From Streptomyces sp. B3I8 (GTDB taxonomy: Bacteria; Actinomycetota; Actinomycetes; Streptomycetales; Streptomycetaceae), in assembly GCF_030816915.1 (NCBI RefSeq), contig NZ_JAUSYN010000002.1, positions 5,903,501-5,967,500 of the forward strand: DNA of 64,000 nt. Direction: 5' to 3'. A program made the position numbers and the translations under genes. This document shows, piece by piece, positions 16,636 to 24,108 of the stretch; the stretch's first letter is position 1, and each line of letters opens with the position of its first letter. A model generated the notes under the pieces. The model made no database searches, was not told where the DNA came from, and saw only the letters and a list, made by a program, of their open reading frames with translations.

Positions 16636-17090
16636 CGGGACCGCCCGCCGCCCGGAGCCGTCAGGTGGACGGTCGGAGCATAGGTGGGCTTCGGCGGGAT
16701 CGGCCGAGCCGACGGCGGGGAGGTGGTGGGCGGTGCGGAGCGCTGCGTCGTTCGGCCGGCGGCGGCCTGGGCGAGACGGCTGCGGCGCTCCTGGAGTCCG
16801 TTGGGCCGGACGGGGCGTGGCGGGCCGGCGGCGAGAGATGGGTCGAGGCGGATGTCGGCCTGCACGGTGTAGCCCTGGCGGCGCAGATCGTGGACGGCCT
16901 GGCGGGTCCGGCGGGGACCGTCGCGCTCGGGCTCGCTGAGCCGGTACAAGCCGGGTTCATCGGGGACGGGCTCGAACTGTTCGCGCACCAGGTACCAGTG
17001 GGCGAGGTGCGCGGGCACGGAGGAGGTGAAGGAGGCGACGAAGCCGTGGGTGGCGTGGTCGCCGAAGGCGAAATGGGTGCCGGGTTGCAA
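16632..17090 (-). CDS. Small protein with recurring element module
   Basis: 152 residues from a TTG at 17090 preceded by GCGAGGAG. Residues about 15-85 carry the shared module: strand (H-G-F-V-A-S-F), helix with A-H-W-Y-L-V-R-E-Q-F, strand G-L-Y-R-L-S, helix, then Q-G-Y-T-V-Q-A-D. The rest is a basic, low-complexity Pro/Arg/Ser tail. It is the smallest, nearly stand-alone version of the module. Its stop overlaps the next start by 4 bases (ATGA). Confidence 0.7.
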   Translation of the reverse strand: MQPGTHFAFGDHATHGFVASFTSSVPAHLAHWYLVREQFEPVPDEPGLYRLSEPERDGPRRTRQAVHDLRRQGYTVQADIRLDPSLAAGPPRPVRPNGLQERRSRLAQAAAGRTTQRSAPPTTSPPSARPIPPKPTYAPTVHLTAPGGGRSR

Positions 17091-17128
17091 GGGGGCGGGG
17101 TTCTCCTCGCGTTGTTGGAGTGGAACTG

Positions 17129-18235
17129 TCAGCGGCTGCGTTGCGCGAGCCGGCCCGCGGTGAGGGGGCTGGCCGGCGCGGCGACGGGAAGGGCTGGGCG
17201 GCGGTGAGGTGCGCTCACGCGGGCCTGGCGCAAGAACCTCTCGCCGTTGGTGAGCCAGGTCTCGATGGCCGGCCACGCGCGTGCACGGCGCTCCTGCGGC
17301 GGCACAGAACCGCCGTGGACGACCTCGTCGAGCAGGGTCTCGGCATCGGCCACGGCGTCGGCTAGGCGGGACAGCGCCGTGGCGTCGTCGGGCCACGGGC
17401 TGCTGTCAGGACGGCACCGGTCGATCAGCGTCGGGGCGTGGTCGACGACGACGAGGAAACGGCGCCAGGCATGGTCGAGGAATTCCTCGGTCGCGGAGCC
17501 GAGGGCGGCAGCGCTCAGGAGGGTGGCGTCGCAGTAGCGGCAGGAGGCGACCATGGCCTGCCAGGTGTCGCGCTCGGAGCGGATGTCCCCGAGTACGGCG
17601 GCGATGGCTGCGGTCCGGCGGGCATGGACGGCCTGCTCGTAGGAGGGCAGATATCGGTCGGCGACGGCCTGGGCCGCGCGACCGGCGAACGGCGGCAGGA
17701 CGATGCTGCGCGGGGCGTGCGGATCGCCGTACCCCTCTTCGAGGCCCTCTGGAGCGAAGGCGCCGACCAGGTAGTCGAGTTGGCGGCCGGGGCGCTCGAT
17801 GAACAGCAGCGTGGTGCCGTGCACCGTGTCGGTGAGCGTGGCGGCGTAGGGGATTCGCTCGCTCTGGAGGGCGCGGCCGAGTTCGCCGCTGTCCCAGATC
17901 CAGGGCACGAGGTCTTCCTGCCAGGAGGGGTGCGAGTAGATCTCGACTGAGGCATGCCACTGGCCTGGCAGCTGGCGGGCGAGGTCGCGGGCGGCATCGC
18001 CGATGAAGCGCCGGCTGCTCGTGTGCACGCTGGTGCGGTGCCGTTTCGCGCACGTGACCAGGTCGACCACGGTGGTCCCGGTGCCATCTGCCGGCAGGTG
18101 GTAGACGCCCTCGTCGTCTCGCCGGAAGCCGCTCTCCGCGAGGGCGGTGTGTGCCCACGGGTACTGCTCGCCCGAGGCGATGGCGACGATCCCGGACTCT
18201 CGGCTGTGCGACAGGATGATCTGCGCCTCAGCCAT
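17129..18235 (-). CDS. Hypothetical protein combining two element modules
   Basis: 368 residues. The N-terminus (about 5-65) is the recurring module: G-I-V-A-I-A-S-G, A-H-T-A-L-A-E-S-G-F, V-Y-H-L-P. Residues about 85-215 are the domain of the 11636-12394 and 20765-21538 proteins: L-P-G-Q-W, G-T-T-L-L-F-I-E-R-P-G, L-V-G-A-F-A-P-E-G, then A-x2-V-A-D-R-Y-L-P-x-Y-E-x-A. The C-terminal 150 residues are helical with R-Y-C-D-A. Two families encoded by adjacent overlapping genes elsewhere are fused here, suggesting that they interact. Function unknown. Confidence 0.78.
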   Translation of the reverse strand: MAEAQIILSHSRESGIVAIASGEQYPWAHTALAESGFRRDDEGVYHLPADGTGTTVVDLVTCAKRHRTSVHTSSRRFIGDAARDLARQLPGQWHASVEIYSHPSWQEDLVPWIWDSGELGRALQSERIPYAATLTDTVHGTTLLFIERPGRQLDYLVGAFAPEGLEEGYGDPHAPRSIVLPPFAGRAAQAVADRYLPSYEQAVHARRTAAIAAVLGDIRSERDTWQAMVASCRYCDATLLSAAALGSATEEFLDHAWRRFLVVVDHAPTLIDRCRPDSSPWPDDATALSRLADAVADAETLLDEVVHGGSVPPQERRARAWPAIETWLTNGERFLRQARVSAPHRRPALPVAAPASPLTAGRLAQRSR

Positions 18236-18992
18236 GGACCCGGTCCTCCCCGCGGCGCAGGGCGGCGCGCAGGCTGCGGCCGTAGGCCCAGGCGTGCGCC
18301 CGGGCCGCCACCTCGAGCTGGTCGTATCCGACCTGGGCCGTCATCTGCCCGTCCCATTTGCGATATCTGTATACGGGGACCGGCAGCAGGATTCCGGGCG
18401 CAAGAGTGGTCACGCCGAGGGCCGCGCAGTAGTCCTCGCCCTGGACGAGGCCGCCCATTGGAGCGGCACGCACGAGGTCGGTGCGGGCGAGGATCGTGGT
18501 CGGCCCGATGGGGATGGTGTCCGCCGGCGACTTCCAGTACGTCCACACGTCGCCGGCCTCGTGCCGGCCGGGCGGTGTGGGACATCGCCACAGAGTGGTC
18601 GAGCCGTCGAGGTGCTGGTCCTCGCTCCAGCCCGCACACCAGCCGACTCCGGTCGATTCCAGGGCGTTCAGCCGTACGGACATCGCGTCGTTCGGGAACT
18701 CATCATCGTCGTCGGCCCAGTTCAAGTACCGGGTGCGGACGTGGGCGAGGGCCAGGTTCCGGGCGCAGGCGGCGCCGACCGGCCGGGGCAGCACCAGCGT
18801 GCGGACGCGAGGGTCCTGCGCGAGCGGGGCCGGCAGACGGTCGGGCGAGGCACCGTCCAGGGCGATCACGGCCTCCCACGGCACGGACTGCCGGGTAAGA
18901 CTGGCGTGCATGGCAGTCAGATAGTCCAGCCGGTCTTCGCGCAGGCGGCTGGAGATAACGACGGTGATCAGGGGCGTGGTGTGCGGGGACAG
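18228..18992 (-). CDS. Family-2 glycosyltransferase-like protein, CTG start
   Basis: A GT-A fold glycosyltransferase: I-T-V-V-I-S-S at the N-terminus, the A-L-D-G-A-S segment, and an acidic D-D-D-D-E cluster at about residue 100 that fits the DxD nucleotide-sugar site; G-E-D-Y-C near residue 195 fits the ED motif. No membrane segment. It may glycosylate a surface or pilus component of the transfer apparatus, which is inference. The first ATG would delete the first strand of the fold; a CTG at 18992 lies six bases after GGAG and starts M-S-P-H-T-T. The 3' end overlaps the next gene by 8 bases. Confidence 0.82.
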   Translation of the reverse strand: MSPHTTPLITVVISSRLREDRLDYLTAMHASLTRQSVPWEAVIALDGASPDRLPAPLAQDPRVRTLVLPRPVGAACARNLALAHVRTRYLNWADDDDEFPNDAMSVRLNALESTGVGWCAGWSEDQHLDGSTTLWRCPTPPGRHEAGDVWTYWKSPADTIPIGPTTILARTDLVRAAPMGGLVQGEDYCAALGVTTLAPGILLPVPVYRYRKWDGQMTAQVGYDQLEVAARAHAWAYGRSLRAALRRGEDRVHG

Positions 18993-19018
18993 GGAGGGCT
19001 CCGGGAAGACGAGGAGAA

Positions 19019-19609
19019 CTAGCGGCGGGCGGCGGGGCGCGGGGTGCTGGCCTTCGCCGGGGTTGCGGCGGGGGCGCTCGGGGGCGGCGTGCTGCGCGAT
19101 GCCCGGATAGTTGGCGCGGGGTCGAGGGAGGACCAGGCCGACGGGTGGTCGTTGAAAACGGTGTGCGGGTCGGTGTCCCAGTCCACGACCGGGCCGATGT
19201 CCTCGTTCAGGAGGCTGATCCCCTCGACGCCCTCCTTGTTCAGGACGTACCCCCACTGCATGTCCTGCTTGTCGGCGGTCTCGTCGGTGACCGACATGCG
19301 CACCGGCGGGGAGCCGTCCGGGGTGATCAGGTGGTCGAGGGTACGGCTGGGCCACTGCTCGCCGCCGGTCAGCGCGGCCACGAGTGCGGGCGGCGCATTG
19401 TCGAGGAGATCGGTGCCCAGTTCGTCCCAGCCGACGGCGACGTCGTCGATGAGGTGCCGGCACATGGTCTCGACGTTGCGTCCGAACTTGTACTGGTAGG
19501 CGGCCAGGAGCAGGGGAAGGTGGTGGCTGGGTACGCCGTCGAGCTGGACGTGGATGCCGCTGTATCCCGTGCCGACGGTGGGTCGGGCGATGAAGGAGCG
19601 TGTGGACAG
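19019..19609 (-). CDS. Hypothetical protein, CTG start
   Basis: 196 residues. The conserved-looking core begins S-T-R-S-F-I-A-R-P-T-V-G-T-G-Y-S-G-I-H-V and continues through L-L-A-A-Y-Q-Y-K-F-G to W-D-E-L-G-T-D-L-L and an Asp/His-rich region ending in low complexity. The first in-frame ATG (19465) would remove the Y-S-G-I-H-V core. Upstream, a CTG at 19609 sits six bases after GGAG, with the same GGAG-NNN-TCC-CTG-TCC arrangement as the next gene. An in-frame TGA lies further upstream and no ATG, GTG or TTG intervenes. Function unknown. Confidence 0.68.
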   Translation of the reverse strand: MSTRSFIARPTVGTGYSGIHVQLDGVPSHHLPLLLAAYQYKFGRNVETMCRHLIDDVAVGWDELGTDLLDNAPPALVAALTGGEQWPSRTLDHLITPDGSPPVRMSVTDETADKQDMQWGYVLNKEGVEGISLLNEDIGPVVDWDTDPHTVFNDHPSAWSSLDPAPTIRASRSTPPPSAPAATPAKASTPRPAARR

Positions 19610-19675
19610 GGAGTTCTCCAGATCGAGCAGGGGGCGGGGGATGTTCGGAGGCCATCAAGGTGCGCGCGGGTGCGT

Positions 19676-20731
19676 CTACGCGCGGTCCGACCAGGACGGG
19701 ACCGGTGGGCCGGAGGCGTCGGTGCGGGCGCAGGTGTAGCCGATCAGGCGGGAGGGTTCGGCCTTCGCGGGGACGGTGGCGGCGTCGTTGCACACGAACG
19801 TGTACGTGATGGAGGTGCGGGGCACGTCGTGGAGCCAGGCCCGGTCGTCCTTGCCTGGGTTGATTTGCAGGCCGGAGTGCGCGACGGCGTCGGTCTGGGT
19901 GTGCGTGTGGGAGAAGAGGATCAGCGCGCCGCCGTCGGTGGTTTTGAGGGCGTAGGCGTCCTCATAGCGGTTGGCGGCGCCGGCGAAGACGGTGGTGCCC
20001 TGGTTCCCGTAGCGGGTGCCGGTCTTGTCGTGAACTTCGATCTGCTGCTTGCTCGCCTTGGCCGGGGCGAAGACCTTGGTCCCGGTGTCCTTGCCTCCGG
20101 TGGCGAAGTTGTCGAGCACGGCGGTGCGCAGCAGGGTGGCGCCCGCTGCCAGCTGCTTGTTGCCGTCGGCGGCGACAGCCGTCGCGTACCCGTCGCGGTC
20201 GAGGGCAATGTCCGGCAATTCCGGGCTGTCGAGGTCGACAATGGAGACCAGTTCCCAGCGCTCGTGCTGGGGGCGTTCGGCGAACACGCCCAGACGCGAG
20301 GGTGCCTTGCCCGTTTGGTCCGAGAGCGCGGCGGCGAACCAGCGGTCCTGCCCGGCGGCCAGGCGCGGGATGTACAGCTTGGCGTCTGCGGAGTCGTAGG
20401 ACCACGGCTTGTACGGCTTACGGTCCGCCGCGGGGAGCCCTTCGGTCTCGGTGTAGTCCGAGACGGACATCGCGTACAGAGGTCCGTCCTCGACCGTGTC
20501 GAGCAGGGCGCGGTTCCGGACAGCGTTGGCCGCGTTGTTGATCTTCGAGTAGTGGGTGATGACGTCGCGGGCCTCGGCGGCGCTGAGGGCCGGGGCGGGG
20601 TCCGGGGCAGTGCTGGCCTTGGGCGTCTGCTGGGTGCGGGTGGTGCCGTCGTCGTCGGAGCAGCCGGTGAGGGCCAAGGCGAGGCAGGCCGCGCCGATGA
20701 ACAGCGGCAGGGTACGGCGAGTGGTGCGGAT
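19676..20731 (-). CDS. Secreted lipoprotein, ATC start
   Basis: About 351 residues. The N-terminus reads I-R-T-T-R-R, then a hydrophobic stretch L-P-L-F-I-G-A-A-C-L-A-L-A and the lipobox L-T-G-C, so it should be lipidated and anchored outside the membrane. The mature part (Asp/Thr/Ala-rich linker, then W-S-Y-D-S-A-D-A-K-L-Y-I-P) resembles no enzyme I recognise. The only upstream in-frame stop is TAG at about 20748; between it and the lipobox there is no ATG or GTG, and the TTG at 20677 would remove the signal. ATC at 20731 lies five bases after GGAG. It could act as a mating-pair or exclusion lipoprotein. Confidence 0.78.
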   Translation of the reverse strand: MRTTRRTLPLFIGAACLALALTGCSDDDGTTRTQQTPKASTAPDPAPALSAAEARDVITHYSKINNAANAVRNRALLDTVEDGPLYAMSVSDYTETEGLPAADRKPYKPWSYDSADAKLYIPRLAAGQDRWFAAALSDQTGKAPSRLGVFAERPQHERWELVSIVDLDSPELPDIALDRDGYATAVAADGNKQLAAGATLLRTAVLDNFATGGKDTGTKVFAPAKASKQQIEVHDKTGTRYGNQGTTVFAGAANRYEDAYALKTTDGGALILFSHTHTQTDAVAHSGLQINPGKDDRAWLHDVPRTSITYTFVCNDAATVPAKAEPSRLIGYTCARTDASGPPVPSWSDRA

Positions 20732-20764
20732 GGAGGCTCCAAGGATCTACGGGGAGGGAGTGGA

Positions 20765-21538
20765 TCAGCGCGTACGGCTGGTCGTTGGCGCGGCCTTCGG
20801 CGATGTCGGCGGAAGGGCTGCGGTGGTCGTGGGCGCCGAGTGGCGCAGGTTCACACCGATGCCCTTGGCCGTGAGCTGCTGGACCACGCCGTGGACACGA
20901 AGCGCGCGACCGCTGTCCCCGTACGCGGCGGGCAGGAGGAACGCTGCTTGGTGTGGGTGGTACTGGAAGCCGTGGGCGTACAGCGTCATGCGGGCATCGA
21001 CCGGCACGCTCTCGTACGGTGCGCCGAGGGCTCCGTCGCTGTACAGGGTCAGGGTGAGGACCTGATCGACCTGTGGCGGGCCGGGCCGGTGCGGGGGGTC
21101 GGGCTGGTTCGTCGCGTTGGCGAGCACAGTCTGCAGGGCCTGCCCGTAGCGGGGCAGCAGCCTCCGGGCGACTTGCGCCGCCGCCCGCACGACGTCCTTG
21201 GGAACGGCGATGCCATTGGGTTCCTCGACCGCGACGAAGTGGTGGGGCTTGATGTGCGTGCCGTCGGGGGCGAGCGGGGCGACGACGAACTGGTGCGGGT
21301 AGAGGGGCCGGTCGGTCACGTACAGCCGCTGGTCGGCCGGCCCGTGGAGCACTGCGTCGTGGGTGAGGACGTACTGGCTGACGATGTACTCGACGTGGCC
21401 GGTGTCCCAGAGCTGCTCGGTGCGGGGGAACTGGTCCGCGTACTGCCCGTAGCGCTGATATTCGCTGGTCCAGGTGCCGGGCAGGCGGGCGGCAAGGCCG
21501 ACGGCGAACGCGGACAGGTCGGTGCGGGGTGACGTCAT
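20765..21538 (-). CDS. Hypothetical protein, family shared with 11636-12394
   Basis: 257 residues. Residues 5-150 match the 11636-12394 protein: L-P-G-T-W-T-S, L-W-D, F-V-V-A-P-L-A-P, E-E-P-N-G-I-A, then a helix A-A-Q-V-A-R-R-L-L-P-R-Y-G-Q-A. Residues about 160-235 hold the module in the form A-R-M-T-L-Y-A-H-G-F then F-L-L-P, G-I-G-V-N-L-R-H. ATG at 21538 follows AGGA by four bases. Probably cytoplasmic. Its next downstream neighbour is the lipoprotein gene. Confidence 0.78.
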   Translation of the reverse strand: MTSPRTDLSAFAVGLAARLPGTWTSEYQRYGQYADQFPRTEQLWDTGHVEYIVSQYVLTHDAVLHGPADQRLYVTDRPLYPHQFVVAPLAPDGTHIKPHHFVAVEEPNGIAVPKDVVRAAAQVARRLLPRYGQALQTVLANATNQPDPPHRPGPPQVDQVLTLTLYSDGALGAPYESVPVDARMTLYAHGFQYHPHQAAFLLPAAYGDSGRALRVHGVVQQLTAKGIGVNLRHSAPTTTAALPPTSPKAAPTTSRTR

Positions 21539-21568
21539 GTGTTCCTGGAGGGAGGCGATGGTCCGGCC

Positions 21569-22498
21569 TCAGCGCATGTGCCGCGGCTGTGCCGGCGGGA
21601 GGGCCCGCGGGGGAAGGGAGGGCGCACGAGCCGCGGTGGAAGGGAGCCGCGGTGCCGGCACGAGCGGGGTGAGTGCCCGCATCCGGTCCTCGGCCACGTG
21701 CAACACCTCTCCGAGATTGCGGATCTCGGCGGCGGCGTCGGCGAGGTCGTAGAACAGGTCGAAGCCGTCGTCCTCCACTGCCTCCTTGGCCTTCTCCCCG
21801 GCTGCTTCGAAGAACTCGCCGAGCCGTTCGAGCAAGCCGTTGATCGGATCCAGGATCTGGTGGAGCAGGGCAGCCGCATCCGCATGCGACTCGGCTCCGT
21901 TGAGCCGGTCGGTCAAGGCGAGGATTGCGTCGCCATAGACGTAGTTGCGAGCGTGGTCTGCTGTGTCGGGGACACCCGGGACCTGGCGCGGGTGGGGTGT
22001 CGACTGAGCTGGGTGCACAGGTGAGCCTTCGTGGGGCACGACGGGATGCGGCAGCAGCCCGAGCTGGGTAAGGCGATGGTCGATCGCCTCGATCAGGGGC
22101 TGGGCGCTGCCGCCATGGCGGGCTTCGGGCCGCTGCGGAGCACCGGGGTCGCCGGAGGGAGCCGAGTCGTAGAGGACCTCGAACAGCGACTGGTCGTCGG
22201 GGTGCTCACGGGTCGCGATCCAGCCCTCCGGGTTTCCCGGCTGGCGCTCGGAGGGGGGCTCCTGCGGCGGGCTGATGATCAGGTAACTGTCGTCGGGGAG
22301 CGACACACGCACGATGTAGGCGCTGAGGCCGAACTCGATGTCGCACTCCAGCCCACGCTCTCGCAGCGGTGTGGTGATGTGCGCGTGACGGCGCCACAGC
22401 TCCTGCCACCACGAGGTGTCCACGTTGCGGTGGTTCGGAAGCGGCGCGAGCCGAGCTGCGCGGTGGGCGTCTGGAGTGCTCTGCTCGTCAGCGGCCAC
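21569..22498 (-). CDS. Hypothetical protein
   Basis: 309 residues. An N-terminal beta-containing part (about 25-105: W-W-Q-E-L-W-R-R-H, C-D-I-E-F-G-L-S-A-Y-I-V-R-V-S, Y-L-I-I-S-P-P) is followed by a Pro/His-rich linker and a helical C-terminal part (about 185-270: A-L-T-D-R-L-N-G-A-E; I-L-D-P-I-N-G-L-L-E-R-L-G-E-F-F). GTG at 22498 follows GGAGGAG. The start overlaps the end of the small upstream gene. No family recognised. Confidence 0.75.
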   Translation of the reverse strand: MAADEQSTPDAHRAARLAPLPNHRNVDTSWWQELWRRHAHITTPLRERGLECDIEFGLSAYIVRVSLPDDSYLIISPPQEPPSERQPGNPEGWIATREHPDDQSLFEVLYDSAPSGDPGAPQRPEARHGGSAQPLIEAIDHRLTQLGLLPHPVVPHEGSPVHPAQSTPHPRQVPGVPDTADHARNYVYGDAILALTDRLNGAESHADAAALLHQILDPINGLLERLGEFFEAAGEKAKEAVEDDGFDLFYDLADAAAEIRNLGEVLHVAEDRMRALTPLVPAPRLPSTAARAPSLPPRALPPAQPRHMR

Positions 22499-22733
22499 GG
22501 CTCCTCCTGCGGGAGGCTGGCGATCGGTGCGAGGGCGGTAGCCGGCGAGCGGGGTCGGCTTCCGGCTTCGATGCCGGACTGAAGTCGAGTTCGTACTCGT
22601 CGTAGGTGGCGATCAGGCCGTGTTCCATCTGGGCTTCGCGGTCGGCGATCTGTGCCATGAGGTCGTCGTGCTCGGCTTGGCACTGCTGGTATTCGGCCCA
22701 GTCGGCGTCGCTGAAGTGGGCGGGGCGGTTCAG
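22488..22733 (-). CDS. Small helical protein, CTG start
   Basis: 81 residues: N-R-P-A-H-F-S-D-A-D-W-A-E-Y, a helix with Q-Q-C-Q-A-E-H-D-D-L-M-A-Q-I, then Y-D-E-Y-E-L-D-F-S-P-A. Almost every codon from the first has C or G in the third position. The first ATG falls at codon 25; an in-frame TAA lies upstream and no ATG, GTG or TTG lies between. CTG at 22733 is 4 bases after GAGGAG. The stop lies just inside the next gene (11 bases of overlap). Confidence 0.68.
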   Translation of the reverse strand: MNRPAHFSDADWAEYQQCQAEHDDLMAQIADREAQMEHGLIATYDEYELDFSPASKPEADPARRLPPSHRSPASRRRSRGR

Positions 22734-22876
22734 GGGACTCCTCGTGAGGGGCGGCCAGGGTTAACGGTGGAGACCACTCGGTCTGGGCAGCGGTGGTGCC
22801 ACGGTGCTCTCGCGATGGGAGGGCGCGGGGAAGCAGCGGTGGAAGTCGAGGTGGCGGGTGGCTGACCCCTCGGCGG

Positions 22877-23419
22877 TCAGCGCCGTGGCCCTGCGGGGCC
22901 GGGCTGCGGGCCGGGCGGGGCCGGGGGCGGTCCGGGCGCAGTGCGGGTTTGCTTCAGGAGCGCGTCGAGGTCCGGGGCCGGGTCGTAGTGCGCGCGAAGG
23001 ATCTTGAGATCCGCTTCGGTGGCCATGGCCAGTCCGGAGGCAATATTGCTGGCGGCGCCGCGCAGTAGCCAGGGCGGTGACTCGGGTTCGGCTCCCCGGT
23101 TTTGGCCCCGCCACTTCGCCGTGGTGCCCAGGTGATCGATGACCTCGCCGAGGAACGGGGCGACGGCGTCCAGCAGGGCATTGAGTACGGTGCTGAACTC
23201 GGCCGGCGTCTCGGCTGCGTCCAGAGCCGCGCGGTAGGGGCTCAGGTCCGGGGCGGGGAAGGGCTCGTGCGGCAGGGGGTGCCGGGTCCGGAAGGCGGCG
23301 GCATCGCGATCGGCCCAGCGGTGCAGGTCGCCTCGGGTGGCGGAGCGGGTGTGGTAGGCGTGGATCTGGTCGGAGGTGCGGCCGACGTTGTCGTAAAGCT
23401 CGAAGTCGGGGTTTTGCAG
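22877..23419 (-). CDS. Hypothetical protein, CTG start
   Basis: 180 residues with clean high-GC third positions throughout. The sequence begins Q-N-P-D-F-E-L-Y-D-N-V-G and continues with helices (I-H-A-Y-H-T-R-S-A-T; L-N-A-L-L-D-A-V-A-P-F-L-G-E-V-I) and S-N-I-A-S-G-L-A-M-A-T-E-A-D, ending in a Pro-rich tail. The first ATG comes at about codon 127, and an in-frame TGA lies eight codons before the CTG at 23419, which is five bases after GGAG. No other initiator is available. It could be missed by automatic callers. Function unknown. Confidence 0.7.
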   Translation of the reverse strand: MQNPDFELYDNVGRTSDQIHAYHTRSATRGDLHRWADRDAAAFRTRHPLPHEPFPAPDLSPYRAALDAAETPAEFSTVLNALLDAVAPFLGEVIDHLGTTAKWRGQNRGAEPESPPWLLRGAASNIASGLAMATEADLKILRAHYDPAPDLDALLKQTRTAPGPPPAPPGPQPGPAGPRR

Positions 23420-23538
23420 GGGTTCTCCAAGTCTCGTGTGTCACAGGTGCCGTCGGATGGGGGCTGTTGTACCTGACGGAGGTGCATGGGAAGTGAGAAT
23501 CCGTCAGTCGGAGTGAACTCGGCCCTGTCTGTAGGCCG

Positions 23539-24045
23539 TCAGTTCGGCGGCGGCGTGCTGGCGATGGGGTGGCTGCCTAGCAGAGAAGCGTTGGTCTTGA
23601 ACTGGTTCGCGGTGGCGTAGATCGCGGTACGAGCGTGCTCGATGTCCTGCTGCAAGAACAGGAGCAGATCCTTCGGGGCTTCGATCTGCGCGTCCGTGAC
23701 GGGCGCGAAGAAATGATGGTGGGAGCTGATCTGGTCCATGGCCTTGGCCAGGTAGTGGTGGGCGAGCCCCAGAGGCGCGGCACACTGGCGAATAGCCGTC
23801 GCGTGCATGTCGCGGTCGCTGCCCTTGCCGTTGAAACTGGTGACCAGGTCATCGGCGATGCAGTTCAATTCCCAGGTGATCTGCGCGAGCGCCGCATCGA
23901 TCGCGTCGCTGATGGCCTCGCCCTGTCCTCCGGCGACGGACTGCGGAAGTTGGTCTGCGAACCTTTCGAGGCTCCGCGCCGCTGCCCGGAGGTAGCCGGG
24001 GTTGGTTCTACGGATGTCATGGGGGTAGGTGGAGGTGTCGTACAT
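23539..24045 (-). CDS. Hypothetical helical protein
   Basis: 168 residues, alpha-helical: A-A-R-S-L-E-R-F-A-D-Q-L, A-I-S-D-A-I-D-A-A-L-A-Q-I, Y-L-A-K-A-M-D-Q-I, with H-H-H-F-F at about 118-122. It has no signal or membrane segment. ATG at 24045 follows AGGACAGGG. It is the first gene after the VirB4-type ATPase, across a 63-base gap that contains the palindrome TTTGCGCAAA. Possibly a small accessory protein of the secretion operon. Confidence 0.75.
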   Translation of the reverse strand: MYDTSTYPHDIRRTNPGYLRAAARSLERFADQLPQSVAGGQGEAISDAIDAALAQITWELNCIADDLVTSFNGKGSDRDMHATAIRQCAAPLGLAHHYLAKAMDQISSHHHFFAPVTDAQIEAPKDLLLFLQQDIEHARTAIYATANQFKTNASLLGSHPIASTPPPN

Positions 24046-24087
24046 CCCTGTCCTGTATGTATCCCTGAACCGGTCGGGATCGGCCTA

Positions 24088-24097
24088 TTTGCGCAAA
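24088..24097. promoter_or_regulatory. Short palindrome TTTGCGCAAA in a 63-base gap
   Basis: A perfect 10-base palindrome with AT-rich flanks (TATTTGCGCAAAATG) in the only notable gap between the VirB4 gene and its downstream neighbour. It could be a regulator site for a second transcript, but no paired promoter hexamers with good spacing were found. Confidence 0.3.
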
Positions 24098-24108
24098 ATG
24101 TCATGTTT

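Noticed and set aside
19145..21532. Rightward frame of about 795 codons, Gly/Val-rich
   Set aside because: Mirror of the lipoprotein and neighbouring genes; composition typical of an antisense frame.
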